A program made the translations under genes and the position numbers. From Tetracentron sinense (Eukaryota > Streptophyta > Magnoliopsida > Trochodendrales > Trochodendraceae), in assembly GCA_015143295.1 (NCBI GenBank), contig CM026571.1:30222505-30286504 (forward strand): a stretch of DNA of 64,000 nucleotides, read 5' to 3'. The notes beneath the pieces are model-generated. The model had not been told where the DNA came from and searched no databases. It saw only the letters and a program-made list of their open reading frames with translations. Of the stretch, positions 13,426-24,651 are shown piece after piece. How positions within the stretch are numbered: the first letter of the stretch is position 1; each line of letters begins with the position of its first letter.

Positions 13426-13847
13426 AAGTTAGACAATAATTTTCTAGATTTTTCTCACTTTGGTATTTCGGCTCTAACTTTTGACTCGTTCGGCAGATTT
13501 TGGCGATTCAACTTGCGTTGGACTCGTCGTTCGAAGGGGAACAATTCTGGAATTTTGAAAACTTTCAATTCTTTGTTATTCATGGATCAAATTGCCCCTA
13601 TAGCTGACTGTCCTGAAAAATGGATTTCAGTAGCCCGGGTTTTCAACATATCTGACCTAGGAAATCCCAACTTTTTAACACTTAGATCACTTTTCACTTC
13701 TATTTTGGCTCCTATCAACATTCTTTAATACTCAATTAAGACTACCCAAACCTTCAAAATTCTCATTTCACGAAAAATGAAAAATTACAAAGGCTTAAGA
13801 CCTTGGCACGAGTTCCAATATATGGACAAAAGTTCCGGGGCACTACA

Positions 13848-16032
13848 AGGGTAGTTAGTTAGGGTTGACCAGTGTCATAGCTTTGCCCTTTGCCAATAAA
13901 TAAACTCACAATAGCTTTTACAAAGTAAATCAGTTTGAGATCTAGGGGTGACTGGGAGAGAGGGACTCTTTGGACAGATGTTGGTTGGTTGGAGATGTGC
14001 AAGTGAATAAGTGATTGGATTTCCTTACTTTCTTAAATGTGATACATAAAAGGAAGAACTAAAACATTTGTAGGTCCTACCCCAATTAGGTCACCAACCA
14101 CCCACTAGGCACTACTATATCAATTTGGACCAAGAAACACAAACAAATTTGAGTAAAAAACAAAGAAAACCACACAAGGGACTTCAATTCTAACACAAAC
14201 AAAAAGAGACGAATATTGGGATCCAAACAAGCTTAAAACACGGAGGACATCTAGAACTGAATACAGAAAAACTCTTGAGAGATTTAGCTGCAATCATAGG
14301 AACATAGATGTTCCCAGCCTGACAAACAAAGGTGAAAGCAATTGAGCTGCACACTTCTTAATATCATGGGTAATAGCCCTGGACAGCCCCACCATGTAAA
14401 AATCTAGTGATCCTTAACATCATTATCATAACCCAAATTTTCACAGGTAGAGTTTAGGGTTTGATTCCCGCATGCCAACTTTTGTTTTTCTATTTATAAT
14501 TGGATCAAGCGCCGGGCCAATGATTCATAATATATTTGTTAATTAATGGGTATGAAATTATCATTTGAAATGCTCTTGTAATTAAGATTATAGACAACTA
14601 ATTTATTTGATTACTATTTATTTATTTTAAACGGGCTAAAAATGTAAATTCAAGGTTGAGGGTTATATTGTTGGGTTAGATTTTAGGGTTTATTTATTTT
14701 TTTTAAATCTTTTTAAACTTGTTTATAAATGAGCTACGAGTGTCCTTACCTGATCCGAACCAGACTTCCACCCATGCATAAGGGAAATGAAGATAAGGGT
14801 AAATCTGGAATATAAAATTTGATGAGAGAGGAAGCACTAAGACCTTTTCCTTAATTATTTATGATTTCTTAGGTGTGTTCCTTTGGCGAAAAAGTGGGTG
14901 AAATAAAAGAAATGAAAATAAAGTGAAGAAGAATTTTAAATTTTCTTTCAAAATAACCATTTAAAGATGGAGCGAGTTTTTTTGGAGATAATTTGTCAAT
15001 TTTGAAAAAGTGTAAGAAAATAAAAGTGTGTTCTTGCAAACCAAACAAAAAAAAAAAGTATAAAAAAACACACATTTCTTTTACTTTTCTTCACTTTCTC
15101 GACAAATGAAGACACTCTTAATACTTTCTCCTTACCTTATAGGGTAGGATAATTTTTTTTTTAACAATATCATCTTGGGTAGGATAAAGATTCTTAATTA
15201 CCAATGGGATGATAAGTAAATTTTAGGACGGTGGTTAGCTCACCACGCCGTGTCCATGTGTCCCTTTGAACACACATTTAACTATGGTTAAGTTTAAGAA
15301 CCTTCCAAAAAAAATGGTTAAGCTTAAAAAAAATTGAAGTAAATATTTTTATTAAAAAAAACAAAGGGTAAATTGCTTAATTTTAGGAGTAAGAGAATCT
15401 TAGAAGGGGCATGGACCAATGAGGACCTCACATTTGACTACATTGTCAAATGTGGCAATAAGTGTAACGTTTGCTTAATTTTTCTTATCCATCTCATATT
15501 TATTTATCAATTGGATAAGAAATCATTATCATATGACCTTACCCTCCTAAGTTGGGTACCGCCCAAAGACCCGAATATATAAGATATCTATATTGTGATA
15601 AAATGGAGTGGTTGGAAATCTTAGAAGAATGCGTACTTTAAAAGTAAGTAGGAGGGCCACTTTTAATAATAACCACTCGACTCAACATGCAGTCCAACTG
15701 CTACTACCTTTTCTCATTTACGAGACTTCTTCATCACCGTATGTCTTTCCATCATCTCCCATATTTAATGTGAGCTAAAGGCCAACCATACCTTTTCTCG
15801 CGTCTACTCAATTCAATTTACAAAGGTCCCCCCAATTATTCCCGTGATTCACAGCTCTCCCGCATTCAACTTTTCAGAAAGAGCAATGGTAGACCCCATT
15901 CTACGTCAACCTTTTAATTACTCAAATATTCTACGTTAACCTTTAAACTACTCAAATACCCTTTATCTTTGTTAGCATTCCCTCTCTTGTTTTTTTGGTT
16001 AAAGGAGGTAAAGTAACACCTACACATACAGC
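13848..16032. other. Intergenic, no gene recognised
   Basis: A+T-rich sequence without a supportable coding region. Around 14870-15110 lies an A-rich segment with CAAACCAAAC-type ends that may be an old MITE. Around 15225-15330 is a fragment of the dispersed TTAACTATGGTTAAG repeat seen also near 17330, 26220 and 63380. Confidence 0.5.
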
Positions 16033-16310
16033 CAGGAGCAGAGCTACATGGGGGCCGGCGGGCTGTCCTGAAATTTGAATACATTTTTTTTTTTGTTAAT
16101 AATGGGGTGTATCTAGGATAGGGTCGGAGCTGGGGCGGGGACTAGCCCCCTAAACTTCCAAGAAAAAAAATATATTCTTTACAAAGTAACAAAAACAAAA
16201 ACAATGGACCATGAGCTTGGCCCTAAAAAAAATAATTGGGGAGCTTTGCCCCGAACCCCATTGTTAGCTTTCCTGCAAGAGAATCTTGGTTCTGTCCCTC
16301 GCCAAACCTA
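16033..16310. mobile_element. Decayed hAT-type MITE (possible)
   Basis: The ends CAGGAGCAGAGCTACATGG and, on the other strand, GAGGGACAGAACCAAGAT look like worn CAGGGGCGGAGCCAG termini, the same family as 16769-17054. No matching target duplication could be found. Confidence 0.4.
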
Positions 16311-16768
16311 AGGCTGTTGTTAAAGTATCATAAGGGTAAACTCACTCAATCATTTCACAAAAAAGGCATGGCGACTAATGGAGTGTAAAGTCTAAGTACC
16401 CAACATATGTGGGACTAATAGGGAGACTGTAACATCGGACTGCTAAGTGAATTTTGTGTTAACATTCTCTCTCTATTTTTCTAATTTTGTTTTTATTTTT
16501 TAAATAGGATGACGAAGTGAATATTTCATTTTTCTTTTTCAAGCTATACGGCCACAACCCCGACTAATAAATTTAGTACATGTCTACGGTTAGTAAAGGG
16601 GTAGATATATCAATCAGCACACCATCTCAACACTTGATCTCAAATCAAAGGTGTGGTGTACTACACACTACTAATGGGGCAAACATTAGTAGCTAGTATA
16701 TATTAAACACAATTAATAAATATTGAAAAAGAACAATTAAAAGAGGTATGAGTTAACGTCGGTGCATG

Positions 16769-17054
16769 CAAAGGTGGAGCCAGGATTCTTTTGGAGGGGG
16801 TTAAAAATGGGTTCGGGGTATAGTCCTCGAATTTTTTTTTTTAAGGGCTAAGTTTATGGGCTACCGTGTTTTTTTTAAGGGCTAAGTTTATGGGCTACCG
16901 TGTTTGTTTGTGTCCCTTTGTATTGAATATATTTTTCTCAAAAGTGCTTTAGGAGATTATGCCCCTCCCCGGCTACACCCCTCTCCCGAGCTATTAATAG
17001 TATAGTACAAAAAGATAAAAGTAAAAAAATAGGCTCCATCTGGCTCCGCCCCTG
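16769..17054. mobile_element. hAT-type MITE, 286 bp
   Basis: Terminal inverted repeats CAAAGGTGGAGCCAG (left) and CAGGGGCGGAGCCAG (right, complement) are flanked by GTGCATG on both sides (16762-16768 and 17055-17061). The duplication is 7 bp perfect, 8 bp with one mismatch. The hAT superfamily makes 8-bp duplications. A direct duplication of TTAAGGGCTAAGTTTATGGG lies inside at about 16832-16905. It encodes no protein. Confidence 0.75.
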
Positions 17055-17061
17055 GTGCATG

Positions 17062-17556
17062 ATTTGAATATAATCCCAACTCATTTGTTAAGGATAGTGA
17101 TGATCATGAGCCTGATTTATAAATCATTACCATTATAATAGGAGAGGCAACGTAGCCTGATTTGTTTAAATTTCCTAAACTGTCTTTATATAAAACCAAA
17201 ACTTTGATTTAATGTTTTACTTTAATTCCCAAACTACTCTTTACTTATCAATCTATTAAAAATAGTAGAGTCACAACCACTTGCGATTGAACCCCAGGAG
17301 AGTTCAATCACACCTTCGGGTTAACACGTGTCCCTTTTAACTTCTATTAACTGTGGTTAACTCCTTTCCCTCGCTCTCACGTGCATCGCACATGCCAACC
17401 GCTAGTATCTATAATTCAATATGGAGGGGGTAGTTTGGTCCTTCTATTACTCATTCAAAATAGCTTAAACCAAATGTTTCTGAAATCCCTTCAAGTAAGA
17501 ACTCAATCGAATAGAAGGAAAGGAAAGAAAAGAAGGGTACAACAAAGCTGCTCCAC
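17062..17556. other. Presumed upstream region of the F-box gene
   Basis: Holds a fragment of the dispersed TTAACTGTGGTTAAC repeat near 17330-17365 and no coding region. It should carry the F-box gene promoter. I can identify no certain TATA box or other site. Confidence 0.4.
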
Positions 17557-17751
17557 ATGACCGGAACCACCGGCAGCACCGCAACAGACACCGACGGCTC
17601 CGCGACAAAACGCAGAAAACAAGTGCATGAGTACCAGCCTCTTCTACCGGGGCTACCAGACTCCATCGCACAGCTCTCTCTCTCTCTCGTCCATCTTTCT
17701 CTCCTCTTCTCCGTCTCCCGCTCATGGCGACGCCTCATCTACTCTCCTTCC
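17557..17751 (+). pseudogene. F-box/kelch protein, 5' part (codons 1-65), disrupted
   Basis: The first 65 codons run from ATG to the copia insertion. After a low-complexity start (MTGTTGSTATDTDGS) and a basic KRRK come LLPGLPDSIAQLSLS and FSVSRSWRRLIYSPS, the F-box as found in the plant F-box/kelch protein SKIP25 and relatives. Such proteins dock on SKP1 in SCF ubiquitin ligases. The frame then enters the LTR and stops at 17806-17808 after 18 foreign residues. Removing the element and one CTTCC copy joins TCC (17749-17751) to TTC (24652) with no frame change. As it stands the allele should give only a truncated F-box peptide. The family name comes from recalled sequence similarity, so the orthology is tentative. 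Confidence 0.8.
17747..17751. other. Target site duplication CTTCC, left copy
   Basis: CTTCC directly precedes the LTR at 17752 and is repeated at 24647-24651 directly after the other LTR. This is a perfect 5-bp duplication typical of copia integration. Confidence 0.97.
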
Positions 17752-18800
17752 TGTTTGTTTTCATTAACAGTATTTGAATTAAATAATCCTGTATTCAATC
17801 TTTATTAAGTGAAATAGAACAATACTATTCAGTGTACAGAATATGAATTTGATATTGATTCAATATATATTCTGTTCATGTAACAATAAATAAAAACTAC
17901 AGAATAGAATGAACTCACTGGTTTAGGAACTGAAAAGCAATAGATCAAGTCGAGTAGTAACTCTCTCCTTAAGACAGATTTCGTCCCTCACACTGGTGCT
18001 TTTGATATACGGACGTCTGCCTCCCAGGATAAATTGATCTTTACACAAACAGAAGAAACACAGCAATCTGTTTGTCCAACGAACCAGAAACTATGCTATA
18101 TCTCTCTCTTGGATAACTCAGACTCATGAATATGCAGAAGGAATGCAGAGGTGGTTTAGGAAGTAGAAGAAAGAATTTCGTTATTCAGAATATGTACCAG
18201 AAAAGCCTTAAATAGTAGGCAAAGGAGACTGTCCAGAATGGTCATGTCTCTTGGGTTTCAAATTTAAATCCAATGTTGGAATAACTGTATAAGTTGAAAC
18301 GGGCTCTGGCCCAGCAAAACAAAAAATAAATATAGGGGCTAGGCTTAAGGCCCACTAGAACCAAGCCAAGCCAAGCCAGCCAGCCGGCCGGACCGGATTC
18401 GGGTCGGGGCGGGGCGGCGGCGCGCGCGTGTGTGTTGGTTCCACCTTGGAGCAAGTGCTCACTCCTTCGCAAAATTTGGGTGCCCCAAGGGCCCACCCTT
18501 TACTCCAAGGTAATGGTATTTAAACCACACTATAGTTTCAATAGTTTTCCAATGTGGGACTATTAAACTACACCATTCTTCAACTTATAATTTATGTTCA
18601 AGTGGCCCACTTTGAGATGAATTTCTCATTCACCACTTCACTGTTTTGGACAAGTGAATACACTACGTTGATCTCCTCATGGAGGAGAACATGAATCCAC
18701 TTGGACCCGCCTCATAACCTTTGTGGGTCCCACTTTTATTTTGGGTCAAAGTTTGTAAAAACTGTTTTCCCAGATTTTCCAAAACAGAATTTTTCCAACA
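17752..18800 (-). mobile_element. Copia 3' LTR
   Basis: 1049 bp, TGTTTG to CCAACA on the plus strand. It is co-linear with the right LTR. It carries an extra TGTG in the CG-rich GCGCGCGTG stretch near 18430. Confidence 0.95.
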
Positions 18801-19386
18801 ATCCCCCACATGAATGAAAATTCCTGGACAGAATACAGAAATTATGCAGACGCTTAAGAGAGAGAGTACATAAGAGGAGATATCTTGCATAGGATAGGTA
18901 GCTTTTGGCTTTGAACCTTTCCTTATGTATAACTATCGGATTTACTGGCTAATCAGTGAACATGATGTCTTGAACTGTCCAGCCGTTATTGTAAACCAAG
19001 ACAATAGAATACACACATGATATCCCCAAACATAGTTTAGTTCTCATTGTTGTGTTCATTTTGGCCCTGAACACTTCCTGGTTTCATGAGTGCTCTAGAG
19101 AATTGTAGTCTAGTCAATTCTTATAGAACCGGCCCAGTTCACACTCACATAGGTGATTCTTATTAAGAGTATTCTGCTATACTCCACTTGGTAGTTCAAG
19201 ATATAAGAATCATTAATAACTTAGTTAATCCTAACATGATGCAGTCATCACTATCTCATTCAAGAAATGGGTAAGAGATATTATCTCTTAAGTGATTAGG
19301 TCGAGTCATACACAACTTAGTTGTCCCTTTGAACCTAGATCTTGGGATCTCCAGTCAACTAGGTTGGGTTTCCATTGTGAATACCC
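18801..19386 (-). other. Copia polypurine tract and 3' untranslated region
   Basis: Directly next to the 3' LTR the minus strand reads CATGTGGGGGAT, the expected polypurine tract for plus-strand DNA priming (18801-18812). The rest, up to the polyprotein stop at 19387, is non-coding. Confidence 0.8.
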
Positions 19387-22300
19387 TTAAGTTATAGACT
19401 TTAACCCCATTCCCCTCGATGAGTTACTTACTTGCTCTCTTGATAAACCTTTAGTTAAAGGATCAGCAATATTATCCTTTGATCTTATGTATTCTAAAGA
19501 GATTATCCTACTTGAAAGCAAGTGTCTAACGGTATTATGTCTACGACGAATGTGTCGAGACTTTCCATTATACATGTGACTCTGTGCTCTTCCAATTGCA
19601 GATTGACTATCGCAATGTATGCATATGGCAGACACAGGTTTTTGCCACATAGGAATATCTTCTAAGAATTGTCGAAGCCATTCTGCTTCTTCTCCAGCTT
19701 TGTCTAATGCAATGAATTCAGATTCCATTGTAGACCGTGCTATACATGTTTGCTTAGAAGATTTCCATGAAATTGATGCACCCCCCAATGTAAAGACATA
19801 TCCACTTGTGGATTTGGAGTCTTTAGTATCTGATATCCAATTTGCATCGCAGTATCCTTCTAGGACTGCTGGATATCTGGTGTAATACAATGCATAGTTT
19901 TGGGTAAACTTTAAGTATCGAAGTACCCTCACTATGGCTTTCCAGTGGTCTTTCCCTGGATTACTGGTATATCTACTTAGTTTACTTATGGAGTATGCTA
20001 TATCAGGACGTGTGCAGTTCATCACGTACATCAAACTTCCTATGATTCTAGAATACTCCAGTTGAGATATGCTTTCACCAGTATTCTTAGCTAAATGTAT
20101 ATTTCCATCTATTGGAGTCCTTGCTATATGGTCATCGTACTTGTTAAAATTTTCAAGTACTTTCTCAATATAATGTGATTGAGATAAAGCATATCCATCA
20201 GATGTTTTGGTAATTTTCATTCCCAAAATCACGTCTGCCACTCCCATGTCTTTCATATCAAATTGTTTGTTCAACAATTTCTTAGTAGTTTTGATCATTT
20301 GATCATTACTCCCTATGATGAGCATGTCATCCACATAAAGACATATTATGACATATTCTGCATCTATGTTTTTCACATAAATACATTTGTCACACTCGTT
20401 GATTTTGAATCCATTTGACAACATTGCATTGTCAAATTTTTCATGCCATTGCTTCGGTGCTTGTTTTAATCCATAAAGTGATTTAACAAGCTTGCATACT
20501 TTCCTTTCTTGTCCTGGAACACAGAAACCTTCAGGTTGTTCCATGTATATTTCTTCATTTAGATCACCATTTAAGAAAGCCGTCTTGACATCCATTTGAT
20601 GAATGTCAAGATTCTTTAATGCAGCAATTGCAATCATCATTCGAATTGAAGTTATTCTCGTCACTGGAGAATATGTGTCAAAGTAATCTAGTCCTTCCTT
20701 TTGACTGTATCCTTTGACCACAAGTCTTGCCTTATACTTGTCGATTGAACCATCTGCTTTCATTTTCCTTTTGAATATCCATTTATATCCAAGAGGTTTA
20801 CTTCCTGATGGGAGATCAACTAACTCCCATGTATGATTATGCAGAATAGATTCAATTTCACTATTTACAGCCTCTTTCCATAAAGGAGCTTCTGGACTTG
20901 ACATAGCTTCCTTAAAAGTTTGAGGCTCATTTTCTAACAAATATGTTAGAAAATCAGGACCAAAAGACTTTAACTTTTTAGCACGTTTGCTAAGTCTAGG
21001 TTCTTCACTATTACTTTCAAAGTCTTTATTACTACTCATCGTAGTATCCCTAGTTCTTTTAATTGAACTAGTCTCTTGTCCAGATTTACAAGGAAATACA
21101 TTTTCAAAGAAATAGGCATTCCTTGATTCAATAATAGTGTTTACATGCATATCAGGATTTTCAAATTTGTGAATCAGAAATCTATACGCACTACTATTAT
21201 TTGCATAACCAATGAATATGCAATCAACAGTCTTAGGTCCGATCTTAGTCGTTTTAGGACTAGGAACAGCCACTTTAGCCAAACACCCCCACACTTTCAA
21301 GTATTTGAAAGAAGGTGATCTTCCATTCCATATTTCATAGGGTGTTTTATTGATTACCTTTCGGGGTATTTTATTTAAAATATAATTTGCAGAAAGAATT
21401 GCTTCCCCCCACAAATTCTGAGGTAATCCCGAACTAATCAACATAGCATTCATCATTTCTTTTAAGGTTCTATTTTTCCTTTCAGCAATACCATTTTGCT
21501 GAGGTGAGTAAGGTGCTGTGGTTTGGTGTATGATACCATTTTCTGAACAAAAAACACCAAAAGGTGCTTCATATTCACCACCTCTATCACTTCTAACAAC
21601 CTTAATTTTTCTGCTAAGTTGATTCTCAACTTCGGCTTTATACTGTTTAAACATATCCAAGGCTTCATCCTTGCTCCTCAAAAGATATATTTTACAATAT
21701 CTTGAGCAATCATCAATGAAAGTAATAAAATATTTCTTTCCACCTCTAGTTTGTACAAATTTTAAATCACATATATCTGTGTGAATTAAATCTAAAAGTT
21801 CTGAATTTCTTTCGATAGATTGGAATGAAGTTCTAGTTAATTTTGCTTCAACACAAACTTCACACTTATGATTTTTATCAAAATTACATTTAGGCAAACA
21901 TCCTAAGTGCATAAGTTTTCGTAGAGAATCATTATTTACATGTCCTAATCTTCCATGCCACAAATTAGAAGACTCAAGCAAATAACTAGAAGATGATGCA
22001 TTCTTATTCATATTCTTAGTAGGTACAATGGTCATTACATTAAGTTTGAAGAGTCCATCACTCATGTAACCCTTCCCTACATACATACCACTCCTAGTCA
22101 AGACAAACTTGTCTGACTCAAATGCTAATCTAAACTCATTCTTACATAATAAGGATCCTGAAACCAAATTCTTCCGGATGTCCGACACATGTAACACATT
22201 GTTGAGGGTAAGTTCCTTTCCTGAAGTCATTTTCAGCACCACTTTTCCTTGTCCTTCAATTCTGGAAGTTGAGGAATTACCCATGAAGAGTTGCTCTCCA

Positions 22301-23343
22301 TTTTCCACCACTTGATAAGAAGAAAACATATTCTTATCAATACAAATGTGTCGAGTTGCTCCGGTGTCCACCCACCATTCTTTGGAATTTCCAATGAGGT
22401 TCACCACAGACACTACAGCGGACAAATTCATATCATGGACTCCATTTGAAACCATGTCCATTTCTGTGAAGTTGGCCTGAGCAGGTTTCTTGTTTTGGCT
22501 TATTCGCTTGCTCTTGCAATCCTTAGCCCGATGTCCAGGTTTATCACAGATGTAGCATTTGCCGGTGAATTTGAATCTCTTGTTCTCTCCACCTTTATAT
22601 CCTTTTGAGGAGCCTTCATTGAATTGCCTCCTCTTTCCATTTAATCTTTTCCCCTGTTCCACAACATTTGCCTTGGACTCCATTGGAAGTTTTCCGGTTT
22701 TCTTTTCAGAAATTCTGTTGTCTTCTTCGATCCTCAATCTCACAATCAGTTCCTCCATCTTCATCTCCTTTCTTTTATGCTTCAGATAGTTCTTGAAATC
22801 TTTCCAGCCCGGGGGTAATTTTTCAATCATGGCTGCCACCTGAAAAGATTCACTAAGAACCATGTTTTCTGCATGAATGTCATGCAAAATTAATTGGAGA
22901 TCCTGGACTTGACTGATAACAGTCTTGGAGTCTGACATCACATATTCCAGAAACTTTCCGACCACAAACTTCTTTGCACCGGCATCTTCTGTCTTATATT
23001 TGATGTCCAAGGAATCCCAGAGTTCCTTTGCTGTTTTGATTGGACTGTAGACATTATACAGTGTATTATCCAATCCATTGAGGATGTAGTTTCGGCATAG
23101 GAAATCAGAATTTTTCCATGCCTCTACAGCAGCAACAACTTGCATATCAGTCTCTCCTTCCTTCAATGCAGGAGCATCTTCTCTGAGAAATCTAGCCAGA
23201 TTCAGAGTTGTAAGATAGAACAACATCTTTTGCTGCCATCTTTTAAACTCTGTTCCATTAAACTTTTCTGGCTTTTCACCATGGTTCACAGGAATAGTAG
23301 GATGTAACGGAGTATGCATAGCAGTAGGTGCAGTGACTGACAT
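19387..23343 (-). CDS. Copia Gag-Pol polyprotein, 1318 aa, intact
   Basis: One uninterrupted frame carries everything a copia element needs. Gag occupies about residues 1-255 and the zinc knuckle [14 protein letters not shown] is at 263-276. Protease has the active-site DTGA at 326-329. The integrase zinc finger has H463, H468, C494 and C497, and the integrase catalytic residues are D523, D586 and E621. Reverse transcriptase has the YVDD catalytic box at 1003-1006. RNase H acidic residues are D1166, E1207, D1245 and D1294. Copia order (integrase before reverse transcriptase) is clear. The start ATG at 23343 is followed by a typical gag ([18 protein letters not shown]). All catalytic residues I can check are present, so the element could be autonomous. 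Polyproteins of this kind are cut by their own protease and work in cytoplasmic virus-like particles. Confidence 0.95.
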   Translation of the reverse strand: MSVTAPTAMHTPLHPTIPVNHGEKPEKFNGTEFKRWQQKMLFYLTTLNLARFLREDAPALKEGETDMQVVAAVEAWKNSDFLCRNYILNGLDNTLYNVYSPIKTAKELWDSLDIKYKTEDAGAKKFVVGKFLEYVMSDSKTVISQVQDLQLILHDIHAENMVLSESFQVAAMIEKLPPGWKDFKNYLKHKRKEMKMEELIVRLRIEEDNRISEKKTGKLPMESKANVVEQGKRLNGKRRQFNEGSSKGYKGGENKRFKFTGKCYICDKPGHRAKDCKSKRISQNKKPAQANFTEMDMVSNGVHDMNLSAVVSVVNLIGNSKEWWVDTGATRHICIDKNMFSSYQVVENGEQLFMGNSSTSRIEGQGKVVLKMTSGKELTLNNVLHVSDIRKNLVSGSLLCKNEFRLAFESDKFVLTRSGMYVGKGYMSDGLFKLNVMTIVPTKNMNKNASSSSYLLESSNLWHGRLGHVNNDSLRKLMHLGCLPKCNFDKNHKCEVCVEAKLTRTSFQSIERNSELLDLIHTDICDLKFVQTRGGKKYFITFIDDCSRYCKIYLLRSKDEALDMFKQYKAEVENQLSRKIKVVRSDRGGEYEAPFGVFCSENGIIHQTTAPYSPQQNGIAERKNRTLKEMMNAMLISSGLPQNLWGEAILSANYILNKIPRKVINKTPYEIWNGRSPSFKYLKVWGCLAKVAVPSPKTTKIGPKTVDCIFIGYANNSSAYRFLIHKFENPDMHVNTIIESRNAYFFENVFPCKSGQETSSIKRTRDTTMSSNKDFESNSEEPRLSKRAKKLKSFGPDFLTYLLENEPQTFKEAMSSPEAPLWKEAVNSEIESILHNHTWELVDLPSGSKPLGYKWIFKRKMKADGSIDKYKARLVVKGYSQKEGLDYFDTYSPVTRITSIRMMIAIAALKNLDIHQMDVKTAFLNGDLNEEIYMEQPEGFCVPGQERKVCKLVKSLYGLKQAPKQWHEKFDNAMLSNGFKINECDKCIYVKNIDAEYVIICLYVDDMLIIGSNDQMIKTTKKLLNKQFDMKDMGVADVILGMKITKTSDGYALSQSHYIEKVLENFNKYDDHIARTPIDGNIHLAKNTGESISQLEYSRIIGSLMYVMNCTRPDIAYSISKLSRYTSNPGKDHWKAIVRVLRYLKFTQNYALYYTRYPAVLEGYCDANWISDTKDSKSTSGYVFTLGGASISWKSSKQTCIARSTMESEFIALDKAGEEAEWLRQFLEDIPMWQKPVSAICIHCDSQSAIGRAQSHMYNGKSRHIRRRHNTVRHLLSSRIISLEYIRSKDNIADPLTKGLSREQVSNSSRGMGLKSIT

Positions 23344-23600
23344 AATTTCTGATATACAGTATTAAGAAATTAAAGATTAATACAGTATTACAGAATGCAG
23401 GAATTTATTGTATTATACAGAATTCTGAAATCAGGAACAGAATGTAGATTTGTGAAAATAGAAACAGTATACAGAATTCTGGAAATTATAATGTGCACAG
23501 AATTTTGAAATTGTTAGCAGTATACAGAAATCAAAATTTTGAAAACCAGTATTTGTAGTAAATTAAAGATTGGATACAAAATGGAAATCTGTCTTAAGAT
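23344..23600 (-). other. Copia 5' leader
   Basis: 257 bp between the 5' LTR and the polyprotein start. It is A-rich, with repeated ACAGAATTCTG-like fragments. It includes the primer site at its LTR end. No other ORF is seen. Confidence 0.8.
23584..23598 (-). other. Unusual primer site, complementary to the element's own LTR
   Basis: Two bases inside the 5' LTR, where a tRNA-binding site is expected, the minus strand reads CTTAAGACAGATTTC. This is not the usual TGGTATCAGAGC. It is the exact complement of 15 bases in the LTR transcript at 23831-23817. Position and length fit a self-priming site. Confidence 0.6.
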
Positions 23601-24646
23601 TGTTTGTTTTCATTAACAGTATTTGAATTAAATAATCCTATATTCAATCTTTATTAAGTGAAATAGAACAATACTATTCAGTGTACAGAATATGAATTTG
23701 ATATTGATTCAATATATATTCTGTTCATGTAACAATAAATAAAAACTACAGAATAGAATGAACTCACTGGTTTAGGAACTGAAAAGCAATAGATCAAGTC
23801 GAGTAGTAACTCTCTCCTTAAGACAGATTTCGTCCCTCACACTGGTGCTTTTGATATACGGACGTCTGCCTCCCAGGATAAATTGATCTTTACACAAACA
23901 GAAGAAACACAGCAATCTGTTTGTCCAACGAACCAGAAACTATGCTATATCTCTCTCTTGGATAACTCAGACTCATGAATATGCAGAAGGAATGCAGAGG
24001 TGGTTTAGGAAGTAGAAGAAAGAATTTCGTTATTCAGAATATGTACCAGAAAAGCCTTAAATAGTAGGCAAAGGAGACTGTCCAGAATGGTCATGTCTCT
24101 TGGGTTTCAAATTTAAATCCAATGTTGGAATAACTGTATAAGTTGAAACGGGCTCTGGCCCAGCAAAACAAAAAATAAATATAGGGGTCAGGCTTAAGGC
24201 CCACTAGAACCAAAGCAAGCCAAGCCCAGCCAGCCGGCCGGACCGGACTCGGGTCGGGGCGGGGCGTCGGCGCGCGCGTGTTGGTTCCACCTTAGAGCAA
24301 GTGCTCACTCCTTCGCAAAATTTGGGTGCTCCAAGGGCCCACCCTTTACTCCAAGGTAATGGTATTTAAACCACACTATAGTTTCAATAGTTTTTCAATG
24401 TGGGACTATTAAACTACACCATTCTTCAACTTATAATTTATGTTCAAGTGGCCCACTTTGAGATGAATTTCTCATTCACCACTTCACTGTTTTGGACAAG
24501 TGAATACACTACGTTGATCTCCTCATGGAGGAGAACATGAATCCACTTGGACCCGCCTCATAACCTTTGTGGGTCCCACTTTTATTTTGGGTCAAAGTTT
24601 GTAAAAACTGTTTTCCCAGATTTTCCAAAACAGAATTTTTCCAACA
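23601..24646 (-). mobile_element. Copia 5' LTR
   Basis: 1046 bp, TGTTTG to CCAACA on the plus strand. In minus-strand order there is a possible TATATCA box at 23858-23852. About 27 bases below it lies the segment GAAATCTGTCTTAAG (23831-23817) that pairs with the primer site. A second TATA-like TATTTAAGG lies further upstream at about 24054-24063. Confidence 0.95.
23852..23858 (-). promoter_or_regulatory. Candidate TATA box of copia 5' LTR
   Basis: The minus strand reads TATATCA. A start 27 bases downstream would be the G at 23831, preceded by C, which is the first base of the 15-nt self-complementary segment. The alternative TATTTAAGG upstream means this choice is not settled. Confidence 0.4.
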
Positions 24647-24651
24647 CTTCC
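24647..24651. other. Target site duplication CTTCC, right copy
   Basis: Matches 17747-17751 exactly. Confidence 0.97.

Larger units (their letters stand above)
11395..13847 (-). mobile_element. Solo LTR of a Ty3/gypsy family (F3)
   Basis: Read on the minus strand it starts TGTAGTGCCCCGGAACTTTT, closely like the E2 LTR start at 45052, and ends with GGGGTCTTGACA. No PBS, polypurine tract or coding region adjoins it. Features in minus order are ACGATCGATCGT palindromes (about 13262-13425), a degraded TATA position, a CAAG/GTTAGT site near 13004, tandem hairpin repeats (11795-12245) and the conserved palindrome (11513-11531). Flanking bases CCACA and AGGGT do not match, so no target duplication is seen. 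Confidence 0.75.
17752..24646 (-). mobile_element. Full-length, apparently intact Ty1/copia retrotransposon
   Basis: A 6895-bp element with two LTRs, a minus-strand polyprotein without stops or frameshifts, a polypurine tract beside the left (3') LTR and an unusual primer site beside the right (5') LTR. By eye the LTRs differ at about ten substitutions and a few small indels over about 1050 bp, roughly 1%, so the insertion is young. It sits inside the coding region of the F-box gene. The lineage within copia is uncertain; the RNase H end ([11 protein letters not shown]) recalls TNT1/Tork-type elements. Confidence 0.95.

Noticed and set aside
24547..24651. Upstream ATG extending the F-box 3' part to 353 codons
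   Set aside because: The added 35 codons lie in the copia LTR and the target duplication. The native sequence continues from 17751 instead.
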